This document shows, piece by piece, positions 6,233 to 6,429 of a stretch of DNA of 6,429 bases (the first letter of the stretch is position 1; the number at the start of each line of letters is the position of its first letter). The stretch comes from Haloarcula sp. (GTDB taxonomy: Archaea > Halobacteriota > Halobacteria > Halobacteriales > Haloarculaceae). The DNA is taken from positions 1 to 6,429 of the forward strand of contig JAQCNK010000254.1 in the NCBI GenBank assembly GCA_028275075.1. Direction: 5' to 3'. A program made the position numbers and the translations under genes. Below the pieces are notes generated by a model. It was not told the origin of the DNA, did not search any database, and worked only from the letters and a program-made list of their open reading frames with translations.

Positions 6233-6307
6233 ATACGGGTCGACAGAAGGATTGATACAATTCGGCTCGCCAGACCCCGGCGAATATCTATCAGTGTCGA
6301 CCCGTAG
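6233..6307 (-). repeat. Element A, complete right copy, inverted
   Basis: This is the reverse complement of 354-428 with 72 of 75 bases identical; the three differences are the first base of the left copy and two substitutions near its right arm. It is bounded by ATACGGGTCGACA at 6233-6245 and TGTCGACCCGTA at 6295-6306. The dinucleotide GA occurs immediately outside TACGGG on the left (6232-6233) and outside CCCGTA on the right (6307-6308). This could be a 2-bp target duplication if the element is defined as 6234-6306, but so short a match is weak evidence. It sits between the minD promoter and element B. Confidence 0.85.
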
Positions 6308-6314
6308 ATTATTG

Positions 6315-6394
6315 ATACTGGTGGCTGTAAGTTCGTAAAGATATTCGCCACCCCGGGGTGGCGCATTACTTCAGTTTGTTACAGCCACCAGTAT
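6315..6394. repeat. Element B, 80-bp concentric palindromic repeat
   Basis: Perfect 16-bp inverted repeats, ATACTGGTGGCTGTAA at 6315-6330 and its complement at 6379-6394, flank an 18-bp perfect palindrome, CGCCACCCCGGGGTGGCG, at 6346-6363. Both symmetries share the same centre (between 6354 and 6355), and the 15-bp stretches between them are partly complementary. The unit could extrude as a cruciform or fold as a long hairpin. No coding capacity is seen. One arm also occurs at 330-352. A miniature transposable element is the most likely identity; a binding site for a dimeric protein is an alternative. Confidence 0.8.
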
Positions 6395-6429
6395 GAACCG
6401 ACGCTGTGACAGACGCCCGCTCGCGGTTG

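Larger units (their letters stand above)
6133..6429. other. Non-coding, repeat-bearing intergenic region
   Basis: This 297-bp stretch upstream of minD holds the minD promoter (near 6158-6200), element A (6233-6307) and element B (6315-6394). The remaining bases show no complete gene. A GTG at 6406 opens a frame to the window edge (VTDARSRL), which looks like a plausible haloarchaeal N-terminus. With only eight codons visible it cannot be called a gene. Confidence 0.6.

Noticed and set aside
354..6307. Composite transposon formed by the two element A copies
   Set aside because: No transposase or integrase is encoded anywhere between the copies, and the enclosed genes look like ordinary haloarchaeal genes; only the repeats themselves are supported.
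1..6429. CRISPR array, tRNA or rRNA genes
   Set aside because: No regularly spaced direct repeats, no tRNA cloverleaf and no rRNA-like sequence were recognised; the repeats present are two dispersed palindromic elements.

Overview
The window looks like chromosomal or large-replicon DNA from a halophilic archaeon (class Halobacteria). The evidence is the high GC content, the Asp/Glu-rich and Lys-poor proteins, start codons sitting about 28-31 nt downstream of TATA boxes (leaderless transcripts), a Tat-type lipoprotein signal, and a small winged-helix protein of a type common in haloarchaea. The family is not determinable; a Haloarcula-like relative is only a guess.

Layout. At 1-11 lies the end of a short repeat (element A). 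A 77-residue winged-helix protein follows (51-284, +). An intergenic strip at 285-499 holds one arm of a second repeat (element B, 330-352) directly followed by a complete 75-bp element A (354-428). Next comes a 548-residue GT-C-type membrane glycosyltransferase-like gene (500-2146, +). It converges on, and overlaps by 38 bp, a minus-strand block that reads from right to left: a MinD/ParA-family ATPase (5368-6132), a 181-residue partner protein overlapping it at ATGA (4826-5371), then after 111 bp with its own TATA box a 590-residue Tat lipoprotein of the peptide-binding SBP_bac_5 family (2942-4714), and 2 bp later a PAP2/IPC-synthase-like membrane phosphatase (2109-2939). The right end (6133-6429) has no complete gene. 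It carries an inverted copy of element A (6233-6307, 72 of 75 bases identical to the left copy) and an 80-bp element B with strict twofold symmetry (6315-6394).

How the genes fit together. The MinD-like ATPase and its overlapping partner are probably a positioning or cell-shape module, resembling the minD2/mpcA pair of Haloferax volcanii. The lipoprotein and PAP2 protein form a second two-gene unit at the cell surface. The GT-C protein also acts at the membrane exterior, so the centre of the window has an envelope or lipid-linked-sugar flavour, although no pathway can be proven. No transposase, integrase, CRISPR array, tRNA or rRNA was found.

Most notable observations: (1) the substrate-binding protein appears to be circularly permuted, with the C-terminal lobe of an SBP_bac_5 protein placed before the N-terminal lobe; (2) the genes from GT-C to minD are bracketed by inverted copies of a 75-bp hairpin repeat, nested with a second palindromic repeat that the first appears to have interrupted.
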